The position numbers were made by a program, and so were the translations under genes. 64,000 nucleotides of DNA from Myxococcus sp. CA023 (GTDB lineage: Bacteria; Myxococcota; Myxococcia; Myxococcales; Myxococcaceae), in contig NZ_JAAEAH010000058.1 of assembly GCF_010998615.1 (NCBI RefSeq), forward strand, positions 1-64,000, in the 5' to 3' direction. The notes beneath the pieces were generated by a model. That model was not told where the DNA came from. It worked only from the letters and a program-made list of their open reading frames with translations, and did not search any database. Shown one piece after another: positions 35,596-46,148 of this stretch (positions within the stretch are counted from its first letter, which is position 1; the number at the start of each line of letters is the position of its first letter).

Positions 35596-36957
35596 TCAGG
35601 CGGAGGGCACCACCATGACGGGCCGGCGGCAACGCGTCACCAGCTCATGGGCCACCTCGCCCTCCAGGGCGTCCCGCAGGCGCGAGGGCTCCAGGGACGT
35701 CCCCACGCACACCAGGTCCACCCCTTCGCGCTCCGTGGCCTGGCAGATGGCCAGCGTCACGTCCTCGCCCGTCACCCCCTCCACGCTCCAACGCACCGTC
35801 TGGGCGGTTTCGTCGCGCGGCACCAGCTCCCATAGCCGCTGGAGCACCTGGTCCCTGTCCCTGGCGGGCTCGGGCAGCACGCCGTAGTGGTCCGCGAAGC
35901 CGCGGTCCTCCAGCTTGCGGCGATGGACGTGCAGCAGGTGCACCCGGCCCCCGGGCCCCACCAGCGTGCGCGCATGGGAGATGGCCTTGGTGCAGGCCTC
36001 GGAGAAGTCCACGGGCACCAGCACGCTTCGCGGTGGGCGGTCCTCGCGCCGGGCCTGCACCAGGGGGGGCACACACACCACGGACTGCGCCGCGTGCCGC
36101 AGCACGCCCGCGGACACCGAGCCATGCCACAGCCGCTTCACCCCGCTGCGCTGGTGCGTGCCCACCACCATCAGGTCCACGCCGCGCGTGTGCGCCACGT
36201 GCATCAGGTGGTCCGCCGGACGGCCGAAACCGGGCTCCAGCACCACTTCCACGCTGCCCTCGCCCATCAGGTCCCCCACCTGCTCGCGCACCTCGCGTTG
36301 CAGCACGCGCTCCACGATGGGGTCCAGCGCCTCCATGCCCTGCAGCGCCGGCTCCAGCAACTCCACATGCACGGGGCTGTGGATGCCCAGCCGCTCCCGC
36401 TCGTCCATGGGCGAGCACACGTAGGTGGCCAGCACGTCACACGGCCCCACCCGGCGCAGCTCGCGCAGGAAGGACACCGCGGCGCCCGTGGTGGAGGAGC
36501 CGGGGTCCACGCCCACCAGCACCAACAGCCGCCTGCGGCCCCGCGCCCAGTCGGTCAGCGCGGTGTCGCTGCGCACGGCCAGCACCGGCGCGCAGCCGTA
36601 GCGGGACAGGCGTTCGGGCACCGTGGCCCGCCGCCACGCCGAGGTGCGCCAGCCGGACACGGCCACCACAATCCACCGCGCGTGCCGGCACTCCTCGTCA
36701 CTCAGCACTTCATCCGCGGAGGTGCCCGCCTGCAGCCGGTAGCGCACCACCCTCGCGAGCGTTTCGAGCCGCGCGGCCTCCTCCTCCAACCGCTGCTGGG
36801 TGAGGGCCAGCGCGCCGGTGCCGTCGTCGAGGAAGGCATCGCCCTCCGCGACGCCCAGGAGCAGCAGCGGCTCTTGCAGCCGCCCCGCCACGGCCGCCGC
36901 CACGTGGGCCGCCGCGAGGGACTCAGGGGACAGGTTGGTGACGCACACGATGGCCAT
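35596..36957 (-). CDS. Triple universal stress protein
   Basis: 453 residues containing three UspA-like domains. Domain 1 (about 1-135) is the most divergent. Domain 2 (about 140-300) has VVGTHQRSGVKRLWHGSVSAGVLRHA, close to the ATP-binding G-2x-G-9x-G-S pattern. Domain 3 (about 308-453) has VLVPVDFSEACTKAISHA and CVGTSLEPSRLRDALEGEVAHEL. UspA proteins protect during starvation and other stress. The ATG at 36957 is chosen from where the first strand begins (MAIVCVTNLS). Confidence 0.85.
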   Translation of the reverse strand: MAIVCVTNLSPESLAAAHVAAAVAGRLQEPLLLLGVAEGDAFLDDGTGALALTQQRLEEEAARLETLARVVRYRLQAGTSADEVLSDEECRHARWIVVAVSGWRTSAWRRATVPERLSRYGCAPVLAVRSDTALTDWARGRRRLLVLVGVDPGSSTTGAAVSFLRELRRVGPCDVLATYVCSPMDERERLGIHSPVHVELLEPALQGMEALDPIVERVLQREVREQVGDLMGEGSVEVVLEPGFGRPADHLMHVAHTRGVDLMVVGTHQRSGVKRLWHGSVSAGVLRHAAQSVVCVPPLVQARREDRPPRSVLVPVDFSEACTKAISHARTLVGPGGRVHLLHVHRRKLEDRGFADHYGVLPEPARDRDQVLQRLWELVPRDETAQTVRWSVEGVTGEDVTLAICQATEREGVDLVCVGTSLEPSRLRDALEGEVAHELVTRCRRPVMVVPSA

Positions 36958-37125
36958 GGCTGCCCTCCAGGTTCGGGAAGACCCTTCCCCGTGAAGGAAA
37001 CAGTGGCCATGGCGACGCCAGGAAGCGGGCACCCGCCCTACGCTGGCTCGCTCCAGGGCCCGGCGCACACCGCACACGCGGGCTCGCGGGGCCTGGGCAC
37101 ACCCCAGCGCCTGCCCGCCCGCACG

Positions 37126-37548
37126 TCACGTGCGCTCGGGCGCAACCTGGGGCACGGCGTGCCCGTCGTGGTTGGTGTGGTCCTGCTCCTCGCCCGAACC
37201 ACCCCGGTCACCGCTCTTGCCGAAGGTGGACAGGAACACCTCGGTGCCGTTGCTCGTGTAGCGGTACGGCCGGCCCCACGGGTCCAACGGAACGGAGGGC
37301 AGGTACGCGGGCACCAGCAGGTCCTCCACGTCCGCGTCTTCCGGCAGGGTGCCCTTGTCCGCGTGGTAGCGGCCCAGGGCCTCCTCCAGCACGGCGAAGT
37401 CCTGGTGGATGCGGTCGGCGTGCACGGCCTTGGAGCCGCTCAGCGCGCCCACCAGGACGGCGACCACCAACCCGAGTCCGAAGACGAGCCCCACGAACAA
37501 AACGGGGGAGCGGCGGGACGGAGGGGGCTCGTCAGACGAGGCGTTCAT
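37126..37548 (-). CDS. GspG-like protein without prepilin site
   Basis: 140 residues: a short cytoplasmic start, one helix (VLFVGLVFGLGLVVAVLVGAL) and the C-terminal fold of the major type II pseudopilin GspG (YHADKGTLPEDADVEDLL, VPLDPWGRPYRYTSNGTEVFLSTFG). The helix is not preceded by the G-FTLIE prepilin peptidase site, so the protein is probably membrane-anchored and not a pilin subunit. No other secretion genes lie nearby. Confidence 0.78.
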   Translation of the reverse strand: MNASSDEPPPSRRSPVLFVGLVFGLGLVVAVLVGALSGSKAVHADRIHQDFAVLEEALGRYHADKGTLPEDADVEDLLVPAYLPSVPLDPWGRPYRYTSNGTEVFLSTFGKSGDRGGSGEEQDHTNHDGHAVPQVAPERT

Positions 37549-37601
37549 GACCCCTTCCTATAGCCGCTTTCCGCTCGCGAGGCGCGCGTGGACTTCACCC
37601 G

Positions 37602-39062
37602 TTACAGGGCGCGGAACAGTGGAACGGGCTGCTGCTTGCCCTTCAGCCGCACGGGAGGCAGGTCCTCGAAGGCCGTCGCGTTGGCGTCCACCAGCTCGCG
37701 GGTGCGCTCCCCCACCAGGATTTCCCCCGGGCCCGCCAGCGCGCACAGCCGCGCGGCCACGTTCACCGCGTCACCGATGCAGGTGTACTCGGCGCGCACC
37801 GTGCTGCCGATGTTGCCCGCCACCACCACGCCCGAGTTGATGCCGATGCCCAGCTCCAGCACCAGCGGCTGGCCCTCTCGCCCGCCCGCCGCCCACTCCG
37901 CCTCCGCCTCGATGCGCAGGTCCGTCAGCGCATCCATCATCATCTTTGCGGACTGGAGCGCACGCAGCGCGTCATCCGGACGGGCCACCGGCGCGCCGAA
38001 GACGGCCATCAGCCCGTCGCCCAGGAACTTGTCCAGCGTGCCGCCGCAGGTGAGCACCGCGTCCGACATCCGCCCGAGCACCTGGTTGAGCACCCCCACC
38101 ACCTGCTCTGGAGGCAGGCTCTCCGCCAGGCCGGTGAAGTTGCGGATGTCCGCGAACAGCAACGTCACCTCGCGCTTCTCGCCGGTGAGCACCACCGCGT
38201 CCGCGCTCTTGAGGATTTCCTCCACCACCGCGTCGGACGTGTAGCGCGCGAACAGCTTGCGCATGCGCTCCGTTTCGCCGGTGCGGCGCACCACGCTTTC
38301 GATGCGCGCGGCCAGCTCGTCCATGGACGCGGACTTGTTGACGTAGTCATCCGCGCCAGCGCGCAGGCCGCGCACGCGCTCGGCCTCCACGTCGTTGGCG
38401 GTGAGGATGATGGCGGGCACCGCGTGGCTGGGGCCTTCCTTCAGGCGGCGGCACAGCTCCACGCCGTCCAGGCCGGGCATCTCCAAATCGCTGAGGACGA
38501 TGACGGGCTGGAGACGGCCCATGCTCTCCAGGGCCTCGAACGGGTCCTGGAAGCAGAGGACTTCGTAGCCCAGCGCCACCAGGCCCTCCTGCACGAAGGC
38601 GCAGGCCAGCGGGCTGTCGTCCACCACCACCACGCGGCGACGGCCGTCAGAGGAGGGGCGCGGCAGGTCCTGCCGCCCGGCGATGCGGTTCTGCAGCCCC
38701 AGCGCCTCGTAGATTTGCTTGTAGGTGCAGTGGCCCAGCTCCACCAGGATTTCGCCCAGCTTGCGGCCGTCACGGCGCTGGCGCGCGAGCGCCTCGTCGA
38801 GCTGCGCCAGCGTCACGTACTTGAGCCCCACCAGCAGCTCGCCCAGCGCGGGCTGCAGGGGGCTCTTGTCCTGGTGCAGCCCGAGCGCCTCTCCCAGCGC
38901 GTCCTGAATCTGCTCTCGCGTGACGTAGCCCAGGGAGATGAGGGCTTCCCCCACGCGCTGCCCGGTAAGGGCCTGGAGGGCGAGCGCCTCCTGCACCTGA
39001 CTGGGCGAGACAATCCCCAGCTTGAGCAGCAAATCACCAAACAAGGGGCTGGAAGCACTCAT
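37602..39062 (-). CDS. MshEN-like / receiver / class III adenylate cyclase
   Basis: 486 residues. About 1-135 hold two MshEN-like domains with the repeated pattern LGxxLxxxGxVTxxQxxxAL ([72 protein letters not shown]), a fold known to bind c-di-GMP. A receiver follows (VVVVDDSP; acceptor Asp in [12 protein letters not shown]), then a class III cyclase with FADIRNFT and [13 protein letters not shown] (metal and purine-binding Asp/Lys), and [11 protein letters not shown]. Catalytic residues for ATP are intact. It may convert phosphorylation or c-di-GMP signals into cAMP. Confidence 0.85.
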   Translation of the reverse strand: MSASSPLFGDLLLKLGIVSPSQVQEALALQALTGQRVGEALISLGYVTREQIQDALGEALGLHQDKSPLQPALGELLVGLKYVTLAQLDEALARQRRDGRKLGEILVELGHCTYKQIYEALGLQNRIAGRQDLPRPSSDGRRRVVVVDDSPLACAFVQEGLVALGYEVLCFQDPFEALESMGRLQPVIVLSDLEMPGLDGVELCRRLKEGPSHAVPAIILTANDVEAERVRGLRAGADDYVNKSASMDELAARIESVVRRTGETERMRKLFARYTSDAVVEEILKSADAVVLTGEKREVTLLFADIRNFTGLAESLPPEQVVGVLNQVLGRMSDAVLTCGGTLDKFLGDGLMAVFGAPVARPDDALRALQSAKMMMDALTDLRIEAEAEWAAGGREGQPLVLELGIGINSGVVVAGNIGSTVRAEYTCIGDAVNVAARLCALAGPGEILVGERTRELVDANATAFEDLPPVRLKGKQQPVPLFRAL

Positions 39063-39109
39063 GGTGGGTGAGTGTACCTCACACCCCCCACCCACGGGGA
39101 GTCCGGGAC

Positions 39110-40123
39110 TTACGGGCGCCCGCGCGGCGCCACCACCCGGAGGTCCAGACGGCGGTTGGCCTCGCGTCCCTGGGCGGTCTCATTCGACTCGACGGGCTTG
39201 TCCGGGCCGAAACCCCACGCCTCCAGCCGATCCGGCGGGACACCCCGCTCCACCAGGTAGTCCCGCACCGCCTCCGCGCGCGCCAGCGTCACCTCCCGCT
39301 GCACGTCCGGGTCCCCGCGGTTGTCCGTGTGGCCCTCGATGGCGATGACCCCCAGCCGCGGGTGCACCAGCAGGACTTCGGCCACGTTGTCGAGCGCCGG
39401 CTGGACGCGCGGCTGGAGGGCGGCGGTGCCGGGCGCGAAGGTGATGCGCTCCAACAGCTCCAGCCGGTCCGGGCGGATGACGACGCGCTGCTTGCGCGCC
39501 GCCGGGCAACCCTGGTTGTCCACCGCGCCCCGCTCACGCGGGCAATTGTCCCGGTGGTCCGCCACGCCGTCGCCATCCACGTCCCGCTCCGGGCAGCCGC
39601 GCAGCGAGGGCAGTCCCTCCTCGTCGGGACAGGCGTCCTCTTCATCCGGCACGCCATCCCCGTCCGCGTCACGGATGGGGCACCCCTCGCGCGAGGCGGG
39701 CCCGGGCTCGTCCGGGCACGTGTCCGCCGCGCCCTCCACCCCGTCGCGGTCCGGGTCGTCGACGGGGCAGCCCTGCCGCTCCAGCAGGCCGAACACCCGC
39801 GGGCAGGCGTCCTTCGCGTCCTCCACGCCGTCCTCGTCCGAGTCGCGGATGGGGCAGCCCTCCCGCGACGCGGGCCCGGCGTGACGCGGGCACTTGTCCA
39901 ACGCGTCCTCCACGCCGTCGCCGTCCGTGTCCTTCGCGGGGCAGCCCTGGAGCCGCGCGAGCCCGCGCACGGTGGGGCAGGCATCCTCCCCATTGAGGAC
40001 GCCGTCGCCATCCGCGTCCAGGCCCGGGTCGAGCGGGGGCGCGTGCCGGCAGCCCGGGGCGGCCACGGCCAGCACGGCGGCGGCGAGCAAGGCCAGTCGG
40101 TGGAGTGCGCGCGTCTTCATCAT
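39110..40123 (-). CDS. OmpA-family lipoprotein with thrombospondin type-3 repeats
   Basis: 337 residues: signal and lipobox (AAPGC), about six calcium-binding repeats of DxDGDGVxDxxDxCP type ([45 protein letters not shown], and so on), and a C-terminal OmpA peptidoglycan-binding domain ([39 protein letters not shown]). It probably links the outer membrane to the cell wall. Two adjacent ATGs (40123, 40120) are possible starts. Confidence 0.9.
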   Translation of the reverse strand: MMKTRALHRLALLAAAVLAVAAPGCRHAPPLDPGLDADGDGVLNGEDACPTVRGLARLQGCPAKDTDGDGVEDALDKCPRHAGPASREGCPIRDSDEDGVEDAKDACPRVFGLLERQGCPVDDPDRDGVEGAADTCPDEPGPASREGCPIRDADGDGVPDEEDACPDEEGLPSLRGCPERDVDGDGVADHRDNCPRERGAVDNQGCPAARKQRVVIRPDRLELLERITFAPGTAALQPRVQPALDNVAEVLLVHPRLGVIAIEGHTDNRGDPDVQREVTLARAEAVRDYLVERGVPPDRLEAWGFGPDKPVESNETAQGREANRRLDLRVVAPRGRP

Positions 40124-40164
40124 CCGCGGAACCAGAGCGCAGCGAGTGCGAGCTGTCCAGGCGC

Positions 40165-43023
40165 TCAAGCCGGCAAGGGCAGCTCCACGGTGAAGGTGGA
40201 GCCCTTGCCCGTCTCGCTCGCCAGGCGGATGCAGCCGCCGTGGGCCTCGACGATGCGCTTGGTAATCCACAAGCCCAGGCCCAGTCCCTTGAAGTGCTGC
40301 ACCGACGCGGAGCGCTCGAACTGCTCGAAGATGCGCTCCTGCTCCTCCGGCGACACGCCGATGCCCTCGTCGCGCACGGACAGCCGCGCCACCGGGCCCA
40401 CCGCCTCCACCTCCACCGTCACCGGCCGGCCCGCGCCGTACTTCGCCGCGTTGGTGAGCAGGTTCACCAGCACCTGCTCCAGGCGCAGCCGGTCCCACTG
40501 CCCCGACACCGGCCTGTCCAGCAGCAGCCGGACCTCGTTGCCCGCCAGCGCCAGCTCCTCGGACATGCGGCCCACCAGCTCGCGCGTCAGCGCCGCCAGG
40601 TCCACCTCTTCACGCTTCAGCCCCAGCCGCCCCGAGCTGAGGCGCGAGACGTCCAGCAGGTCATCGATGAGCAGCCCCAGCCGCTGGCCCGCCTTCGCCG
40701 CCCGCTCCGCGCGCTCCGCCAGCCCGTCCACGGCCATCGCCTCGCGGGCCATGCGCGCCAGCAGGTGAATCTGGAGCTGGAGCGCGTTCAGCGGCGACTT
40801 CAGCTCGTGCCCCGCCACCGACAGCAGCTCGTCCCGCGCCTTCACCGCCTGCGTGGCCGCGCCGTATCGCCGCGCGTCTTCAATGGCCAAGGCCGCGCGC
40901 GCCGCCAGGCTCTCCAGCAGCGCGCGCTCCTCCACCGAATACTCGCGGCCCTGCGCCTCGCGCATCACCCCCAGCGTGCCCAGCACCCGGCCGCGCACGC
41001 CCAGCGGGACGACGATGACGCTGTGGGGCCCGTAGTGCTGGAGGAAGGGCATGCCCTCCGGCACGCGCTCATCGCGCAGGTCCTCGGCCAGAAGGCGCGG
41101 GACGAAGAGCGGCTGCCCCGTCGCCGCCACCCGGCCCGACAACCCTTCTCCCACCCGCCCCGGGCAGCGCCGCATGGATGCGTCCAGCAGCGCGCGGGCC
41201 TCCGCGTTGGGATGGTGCACCGTCACCAGCTCCAAACGCGTCTTGTCCTCGGAGAGCAGTTGGAGCACGCACGCGTCTCCGAGCGCCTCCGACACCTTGC
41301 GCACCAGCACCTCCAGCACCATGGACAGGTCCAACCCCGCCTCCGCGATGAGGTGGCTGACCTGCACCAGGACGTGGAGCCGCGCCGCCCCGCGCCGGCT
41401 CTCCTCCTCCGCCGCGCGCGCCTTGCGGAACAGGTCCGCGTTGTCGATGGCCAGCGCCGCGCGCCCCGCCAGCTCCTCGGCCAGGGACAGGTCCGGGATG
41501 TCGAAGGGCGCGGACGTCTCGCTCCGCATGAAGGTGAGCACCCCCAGCGTGCGCTGCCGCGCCACCAGCGGCGTCAGGATGAGCGAGCCCACGCCCAGCT
41601 CGCGCGCCGCCGCGTACAGCCGCGCCGCAGCCGTACTTGTGTCCCCGGGCTCCGCGGTGGGGCGCGCCATCATCCACGGGCGCCCCGAGGCGAGCACCTC
41701 CGCCAGCAACGTGGGGCTGCCTTCCTGCGGAGCGAAGCGCAGGAGCTCCAACCCGCGCGGCGCCGATTGCGGATTCTCATAGAGCACGGCCAGCCGCCGC
41801 ACCACGCCGTCCTCGTACGAGTCCACCGCGCAGCCATCCGCGAAGTGCCCCAGCGCCAGCCGCGCCACGCCCGCCACCGTCTCCTCCCAGTCCAGCGACG
41901 CCGACACGAGCGCGCTCGCGTCCGCCAGGAGCCGCAGGCGCTGCCCCGCCGCCTCCGCCTGGAGCCGCGCGGTGCGCTCCCGCGCGTACAGCCGCGCGCG
42001 TTCCAGCGCCTGGCCACACTCGTGCCCCAGGCCGGTGATGGACGCCCGCTCCAGCGCCGAGAAACGCCGCGCCTCCGGGAAGCCGAGGCACAACGTGCCG
42101 AAGGCATGCCCTTCCACGTGCAAGGGCAGCAGCACCAGTGCGCGCAGGGCCCCCAGCGCGGGCACCACGTCCCGCGCCGCGGCGGGCGTCTCCAGCCACA
42201 CCGGCGCCCCCGCGCCGTGCCCCGGCATATCGCTGCTTCGCCAGGGTGGCACCCGGAGCGCCTCCCGCTGCGCGTTGGACACGCCCAGCGCGGCCTTCAA
42301 CGCCAGCGTCCCGTCCGGCTCCGCCAGGTGCACCAGGCCCACGCCCGCGCCCACCGCGGGAAGCCCCTGCTCCAGCACCACGCGCGCCACCTCGTCCGAG
42401 GACAGCGCGCGGCCCAAGGCCTCCGTCACCGCCTGGAAGCGGCGCAGCCGCAGCACCTCCGACTCCTCCACCTCCGCTCGCGCGGACAGCACGGACTGGC
42501 GCAGCGTCTCCGCCATGCGCTCGCGCTCCAGCGCCAGCGCCGCCAGCTTCACCGAGAGGCCGAAGCGCCGCAGCTCCTCCTCCTGTGGCCGCCACGCCTC
42601 GCGAAAGAGCACGCCCAGCACACCGGCGGCGCCCAGGCCGGAAGCGAAGTAGAGCGGTTGGGACATCAAGGCCGTGGCCCCCAGCCGCCGCAGGGCGTCC
42701 GGCTCGGAGGCCAGCAGCGCGTCTTGCGACACGTCCTCCACCACCCAGGGCAGGCGCGGCTCACCCGGCGCGGGCGCCTGGGCCAGCAGCCGCTGCGCGC
42801 AGATGGCGGTCGCCTCCGCGTCCACGCCGGGAGTGGTGAGCGTGCTCAAGTCGCCCGTCCCGCCCCACCAGCACAGGAAGGCACCCGAAGCCCCCAGCGT
42901 GACGGACGCCTGGCAAAGCAATTCCTCCAGCACCGCCACCACCGGCGGTGCTGCGGACAGCCGCTCCAGGGCCCGCGACATGCGGTCCACCGCGGCTCCC
43001 ACTGATTTTCCGGGCACATTCAT
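40165..43023 (-). CDS. Multi-GAF sensor histidine kinase
   Basis: 952 residues, cytoplasmic. Four GAF-like sensor domains in series (about 15-160, 195-340, 360-520, 540-690) are followed by a HisKA domain (LLSVAGHELKSPLNALQLQ) and a HATPase domain (NLLTNAAKYG, DEGIGVSPEE, GLGLGLWITKRIV). No receiver or membrane helix. GAF domains usually sense small molecules or redox state; the ligands are unknown. The ATG at 43023 was preferred because the region before it is Cys/Arg-rich and unlike a protein start. Confidence 0.9.
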   Translation of the reverse strand: MNVPGKSVGAAVDRMSRALERLSAAPPVVAVLEELLCQASVTLGASGAFLCWWGGTGDLSTLTTPGVDAEATAICAQRLLAQAPAPGEPRLPWVVEDVSQDALLASEPDALRRLGATALMSQPLYFASGLGAAGVLGVLFREAWRPQEEELRRFGLSVKLAALALERERMAETLRQSVLSARAEVEESEVLRLRRFQAVTEALGRALSSDEVARVVLEQGLPAVGAGVGLVHLAEPDGTLALKAALGVSNAQREALRVPPWRSSDMPGHGAGAPVWLETPAAARDVVPALGALRALVLLPLHVEGHAFGTLCLGFPEARRFSALERASITGLGHECGQALERARLYARERTARLQAEAAGQRLRLLADASALVSASLDWEETVAGVARLALGHFADGCAVDSYEDGVVRRLAVLYENPQSAPRGLELLRFAPQEGSPTLLAEVLASGRPWMMARPTAEPGDTSTAAARLYAAARELGVGSLILTPLVARQRTLGVLTFMRSETSAPFDIPDLSLAEELAGRAALAIDNADLFRKARAAEEESRRGAARLHVLVQVSHLIAEAGLDLSMVLEVLVRKVSEALGDACVLQLLSEDKTRLELVTVHHPNAEARALLDASMRRCPGRVGEGLSGRVAATGQPLFVPRLLAEDLRDERVPEGMPFLQHYGPHSVIVVPLGVRGRVLGTLGVMREAQGREYSVEERALLESLAARAALAIEDARRYGAATQAVKARDELLSVAGHELKSPLNALQLQIHLLARMAREAMAVDGLAERAERAAKAGQRLGLLIDDLLDVSRLSSGRLGLKREEVDLAALTRELVGRMSEELALAGNEVRLLLDRPVSGQWDRLRLEQVLVNLLTNAAKYGAGRPVTVEVEAVGPVARLSVRDEGIGVSPEEQERIFEQFERSASVQHFKGLGLGLWITKRIVEAHGGCIRLASETGKGSTFTVELPLPA

Positions 43024-43145
43024 GCCCCACTCCCCCCGGCACGGACGCATGGCTCCCTGCCTCGAAGCCTCATTCTCCCATGCCGGACGAAGCGTGGAAA
43101 CCGCACAGCGCGTTGCCCTGAAGTACGGGGTTCCCCGTGGGTGCC

Positions 43146-44267
43146 TCAGTGCTCGTAGACGCGGAAGAAGGCGAAGAAGATTTCCAGCACGATGAGCAGA
43201 ACGATGACGGCCTCCAACGTGTGGGAGCGGTCGATGTCCACATCACCCTTGAGCAGGCCATACGTCTGGGCCAGCAACTGCTGCTTGCGGGTGACGGCGG
43301 CCTGCCACGGCGGGATGCGCATGCGGCGCACTGCGCTCTCGTAGACCTTGGCCAGGTAGAAGTCGCCGATGATTTTGAGACTGTTGTCCACGCGCTCGAT
43401 GAACTCGTTGAGGTCCACCAGCGTGGAGAGCGTCTGCCGGGCCAGGGTGCGGTAGGGACTGCGGAACAACGTGGCCCAGCCATGCCGCGCGGCCTGCACC
43501 TTCTCGTGGATGCGGGTGATGTGCGCGTCCAACCGCTCATCGTAGTAGCGGAACTCCAACAACTGCGCGTTGGCGATTTCCAGCAGGTCGGGGATGTCTC
43601 GCGAGCCGGACGGCTCGTAGACGAAGGCGCTGTTCCAGTCGATGACGACCAGGTCGTGGATGGTGTAGCTGAAGCGCGACTGGAGTACGGATTCGCTCTC
43701 ACGCGGAGACAGCGGCACCGTGCCGCTTTCGCCCAGGAGCAGCCGGGCCAGGTCCGCGCGCGTCACCAACTCCTCCGCGGTGGGATTGCCACGGATGTGC
43801 TCGGCGAAGATGACGGTGTAGCTCTCGTTCTGCTCCCACAAATGGGGCGCCTGCGCGGCGGGGGCGATGGTGCGGCGCACACCTTCCACCAACTCCAACG
43901 CCAGGGCCTCCAACGACTGGCTGTCATAGAGCTCGTCCGCCATCCGCGTGAGCGCTTCCAACGAGGTGCCCGGAACGACTGGCACCTGCAGGATGATGGA
44001 CACGGCGCCATGGTCGAACAGGCGCGCGGTGACATCCACCGTGACGGGGCCGTCCCGCAGTGCCAGGGGCCGGCGGCCCAGCTCATAGGCCAGCGGCGGG
44101 TTGGGCAGCTGGATGTACTGACTGTTCTCCCGTGACAGCTTGAGCCGGCGCGAGTCCTCCGTGAGCACCCGGCGCGCGCGCTCCAGGTCCAGCTCCTCCG
44201 CGATGTCGAAGGTCCGGTAGCAGAGGACGTACGCCTTGTCGAAGAGCAGCGGTTCGGCAGCGTCCAT
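43146..44267 (-). CDS. RMND1/Rmd1 (DUF155) family protein
   Basis: 373 residues with the family layout: an N-terminal alpha/beta region (AYVLCYRTFDIAEELDLERAR), the middle region with HDLVVIDWNSAFVYEPSG and LLEIANAQLLEFRYYDERLD, and a C-terminal membrane segment (TLEAVIVLLIVLEIFFAFFRVY). In eukaryotes this family is linked to mitochondrial translation and yeast sporulation; the bacterial role is unknown. Confidence 0.8.
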   Translation of the reverse strand: MDAAEPLLFDKAYVLCYRTFDIAEELDLERARRVLTEDSRRLKLSRENSQYIQLPNPPLAYELGRRPLALRDGPVTVDVTARLFDHGAVSIILQVPVVPGTSLEALTRMADELYDSQSLEALALELVEGVRRTIAPAAQAPHLWEQNESYTVIFAEHIRGNPTAEELVTRADLARLLLGESGTVPLSPRESESVLQSRFSYTIHDLVVIDWNSAFVYEPSGSRDIPDLLEIANAQLLEFRYYDERLDAHITRIHEKVQAARHGWATLFRSPYRTLARQTLSTLVDLNEFIERVDNSLKIIGDFYLAKVYESAVRRMRIPPWQAAVTRKQQLLAQTYGLLKGDVDIDRSHTLEAVIVLLIVLEIFFAFFRVYEH

Positions 44268-44408
44268 GGTGCGTGAAGCCTAACCCGCGCCCATGACAAT
44301 CCGTGGCCGGCCCCCCTGGCATGCCAGACAGTCGTCATTCCCTCCGCGGAGCCGTACCGGAATGGACGGCCCCGGGAGGCGCTGGACTGTCTTCAGCCGA
44401 GCGAACGT

Positions 44409-45272
44409 TCAGGGCCGGTGACGCGGAGGAGGCGGCGTCAGCTCCGTGCGCACGTCCCACAGCTCCGGGAAGAAGCGCAGGTCCAACGCCTTGCGCAGGA
44501 AGCCCACACCCGAGGAGCCCCCCGTGCCCTGCTTGAAGCCGATGATGCGCATCACCGTCATCATGTGGCGGTAGCGCCAGAGCTGGAAACGCTCCTCGGT
44601 GTCCACCAGCTTCTCGCACATCTCATACGCATCCCAGTGCGCCTCGGCGTCCTGGTAGATGCGCCGGAACACCTCCACCACCTCCGGGCTCTTCTCGTAG
44701 GGCTTGCGCCAGTCACGCTGCACGTGGCTCTGCGGCACCGGATGTCCCATGCGCGACAGGTGGCGCAGGAACTCGTCATACAGGCTGGGGGATTCGAACA
44801 GCCGCTCCAACTCGCCGTGGATGGCGGGGACGTGGCGGAAGGGCATCAACGCCTGCGCGTCCTTGTTGCCCAGCAGGAACTCCACCGCACGGTACTGGAA
44901 GCTCTGGAAGCCAGAGGAGCTGCCCAGCGTGTCGCGGAACTCCAGGTACTCGTTCGGCGTGAGCGTCTCCAACACGCTCCACTGCTCGAAGAGCATCCGT
45001 TGGATGTGCGCCACGCGCGCGAAAATCTTGAACGACGGCTCCAGCCGGTCCGCCTGCACGTAACGGATGCAGGCGCCCAGCTCGTGGATGAGCAGCTTCA
45101 TCCACAGCTCGCTCGTCTGATGCTGGATGATGAACAACAGCTCGTCGTGGTGAGGCGGCTGCGAGCGCGTCACCTGGGCCGACAAGAGTCGGTCGAGCTG
45201 CAGATAATCACCGTACGTGGTCCTTCCGGCCAGGTCGGTGATGATTCCAGGCTCCAAATCGCGTTTGTTCAT
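44409..45272 (-). CDS. kynA: Tryptophan 2,3-dioxygenase
   Basis: Haem enzyme opening the indole ring of tryptophan to N-formylkynurenine, the first step of the kynurenine pathway. Motifs: [34 protein letters not shown] (distal His), [14 protein letters not shown] and [28 protein letters not shown] (proximal His and substrate loop). 287 residues from the ATG at 45272; an ATG at 45284 is also possible. Other kynurenine genes are not adjacent. Confidence 0.95.
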   Translation of the reverse strand: MNKRDLEPGIITDLAGRTTYGDYLQLDRLLSAQVTRSQPPHHDELLFIIQHQTSELWMKLLIHELGACIRYVQADRLEPSFKIFARVAHIQRMLFEQWSVLETLTPNEYLEFRDTLGSSSGFQSFQYRAVEFLLGNKDAQALMPFRHVPAIHGELERLFESPSLYDEFLRHLSRMGHPVPQSHVQRDWRKPYEKSPEVVEVFRRIYQDAEAHWDAYEMCEKLVDTEERFQLWRYRHMMTVMRIIGFKQGTGGSSGVGFLRKALDLRFFPELWDVRTELTPPPPRHRP

Positions 45273-45413
45273 GGGCCCGGGCATTCATGCTCGTGCAAGC
45301 CCCCACGGGCAAGTCTCTCCCGCATGGGCGGACCCCGATTCCTCTCCCGACAACAGAGCGGAATGGCGGGGGCGCGGTCACTCTCTGCCCGGGCCGGGGC
45401 AGCGTGCCGCTGG

Positions 45414-45950
45414 CTAGCCTGCGTGCCCAGCCTGAGCGGCAGCCGCCAACGCCTTGGACGCGGCGCGTCCACGCGGCAGCTTGATGTCGTCCACGCTGTC
45501 CGGGTCGGCGTAGTCCTTCCAGTCGCTCGGGCGGCGGTTGGTCTTCTCCAGCATGCGGAGCTTCTGGTAGTGGGCCGCGCAGTAGCCCTTGGTGCGGCTG
45601 GGCTTGCCGCAGCCGATGATGGCGCACGCGCGCGAGCCGTCAGGACCCGCCGCCGCCGGCTTGCGGCCACGACGCTTGCCACCCGCTGCCGCGGGAGCCG
45701 CCGTCACGACGCTGCGAGCCGCGGGAGGACGACCCGGGCCACGACGGCCGGCCTTGGCGGCCGCGGGAATCTGGGCGCCGAACAGGGGCCCGACGACCTC
45801 GGCCAGCGGGGCCAGGCGCTCGGCCACGTTGCGGAGCGCGTCCAAGTCCGCCGTGCCCTCCTCCAGCCGCGCGACCACGTCACGCAGCGGCTTGAGCTGG
45901 ACCTCGATTTCATTGCGGATCATGTCGCGAAACGCTTTATCCACGGACAT
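45414..45950 (-). CDS. AT-hook-like / CxxxC zinc-binding-like DNA-associated protein
   Basis: 178 residues: a helical N-terminal region (DKAFRDMIRNEIEVQLKPLRDVVARLEEG), two basic AT-hook-like segments (RRGPGRPPA, KRRGRKPAA), a cysteine/histidine cluster (CAIIGCGKPSRTKGYCAAHYQKLR) that could bind zinc, and an Ala-rich tail. The start (ATG 45950) follows an AT-rich upstream region. Binding of DNA is inferred from the hooks; the role is unknown. Confidence 0.7.
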   Translation of the reverse strand: MSVDKAFRDMIRNEIEVQLKPLRDVVARLEEGTADLDALRNVAERLAPLAEVVGPLFGAQIPAAAKAGRRGPGRPPAARSVVTAAPAAAGGKRRGRKPAAAGPDGSRACAIIGCGKPSRTKGYCAAHYQKLRMLEKTNRRPSDWKDYADPDSVDDIKLPRGRAASKALAAAAQAGHAG

Positions 45951-46148
45951 TCGTTGAATCCTCACCTGGGGAACGACAAGAGTAATGCAGTACTAGGGGG
46001 GGCTGATGCTCGATGCTTGTGATGCTGCCCATACCCTTACCTTCCAAAAATGGTTTTGTCTAAAGGAAGAGATAAAAGTTGTGACTGAGCAACGGACCAT
46101 TCGCCCCGTTGTCGCAGGTCTCACCTGTTTCCCGGCGGCAACCGTGGC

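Noticed and set aside
40105-43005. 966-codon plus-strand frame over the GAF kinase
   Set aside because: Composition is almost all Arg, His, Gln, Leu and Ala; it mirrors the kinase codons.
45414-45950. CarD-like regulator because of AT hooks
   Set aside because: No CarD/CdnL N-terminal domain; the N-terminus is a short helical segment and there is a Cys/His cluster.
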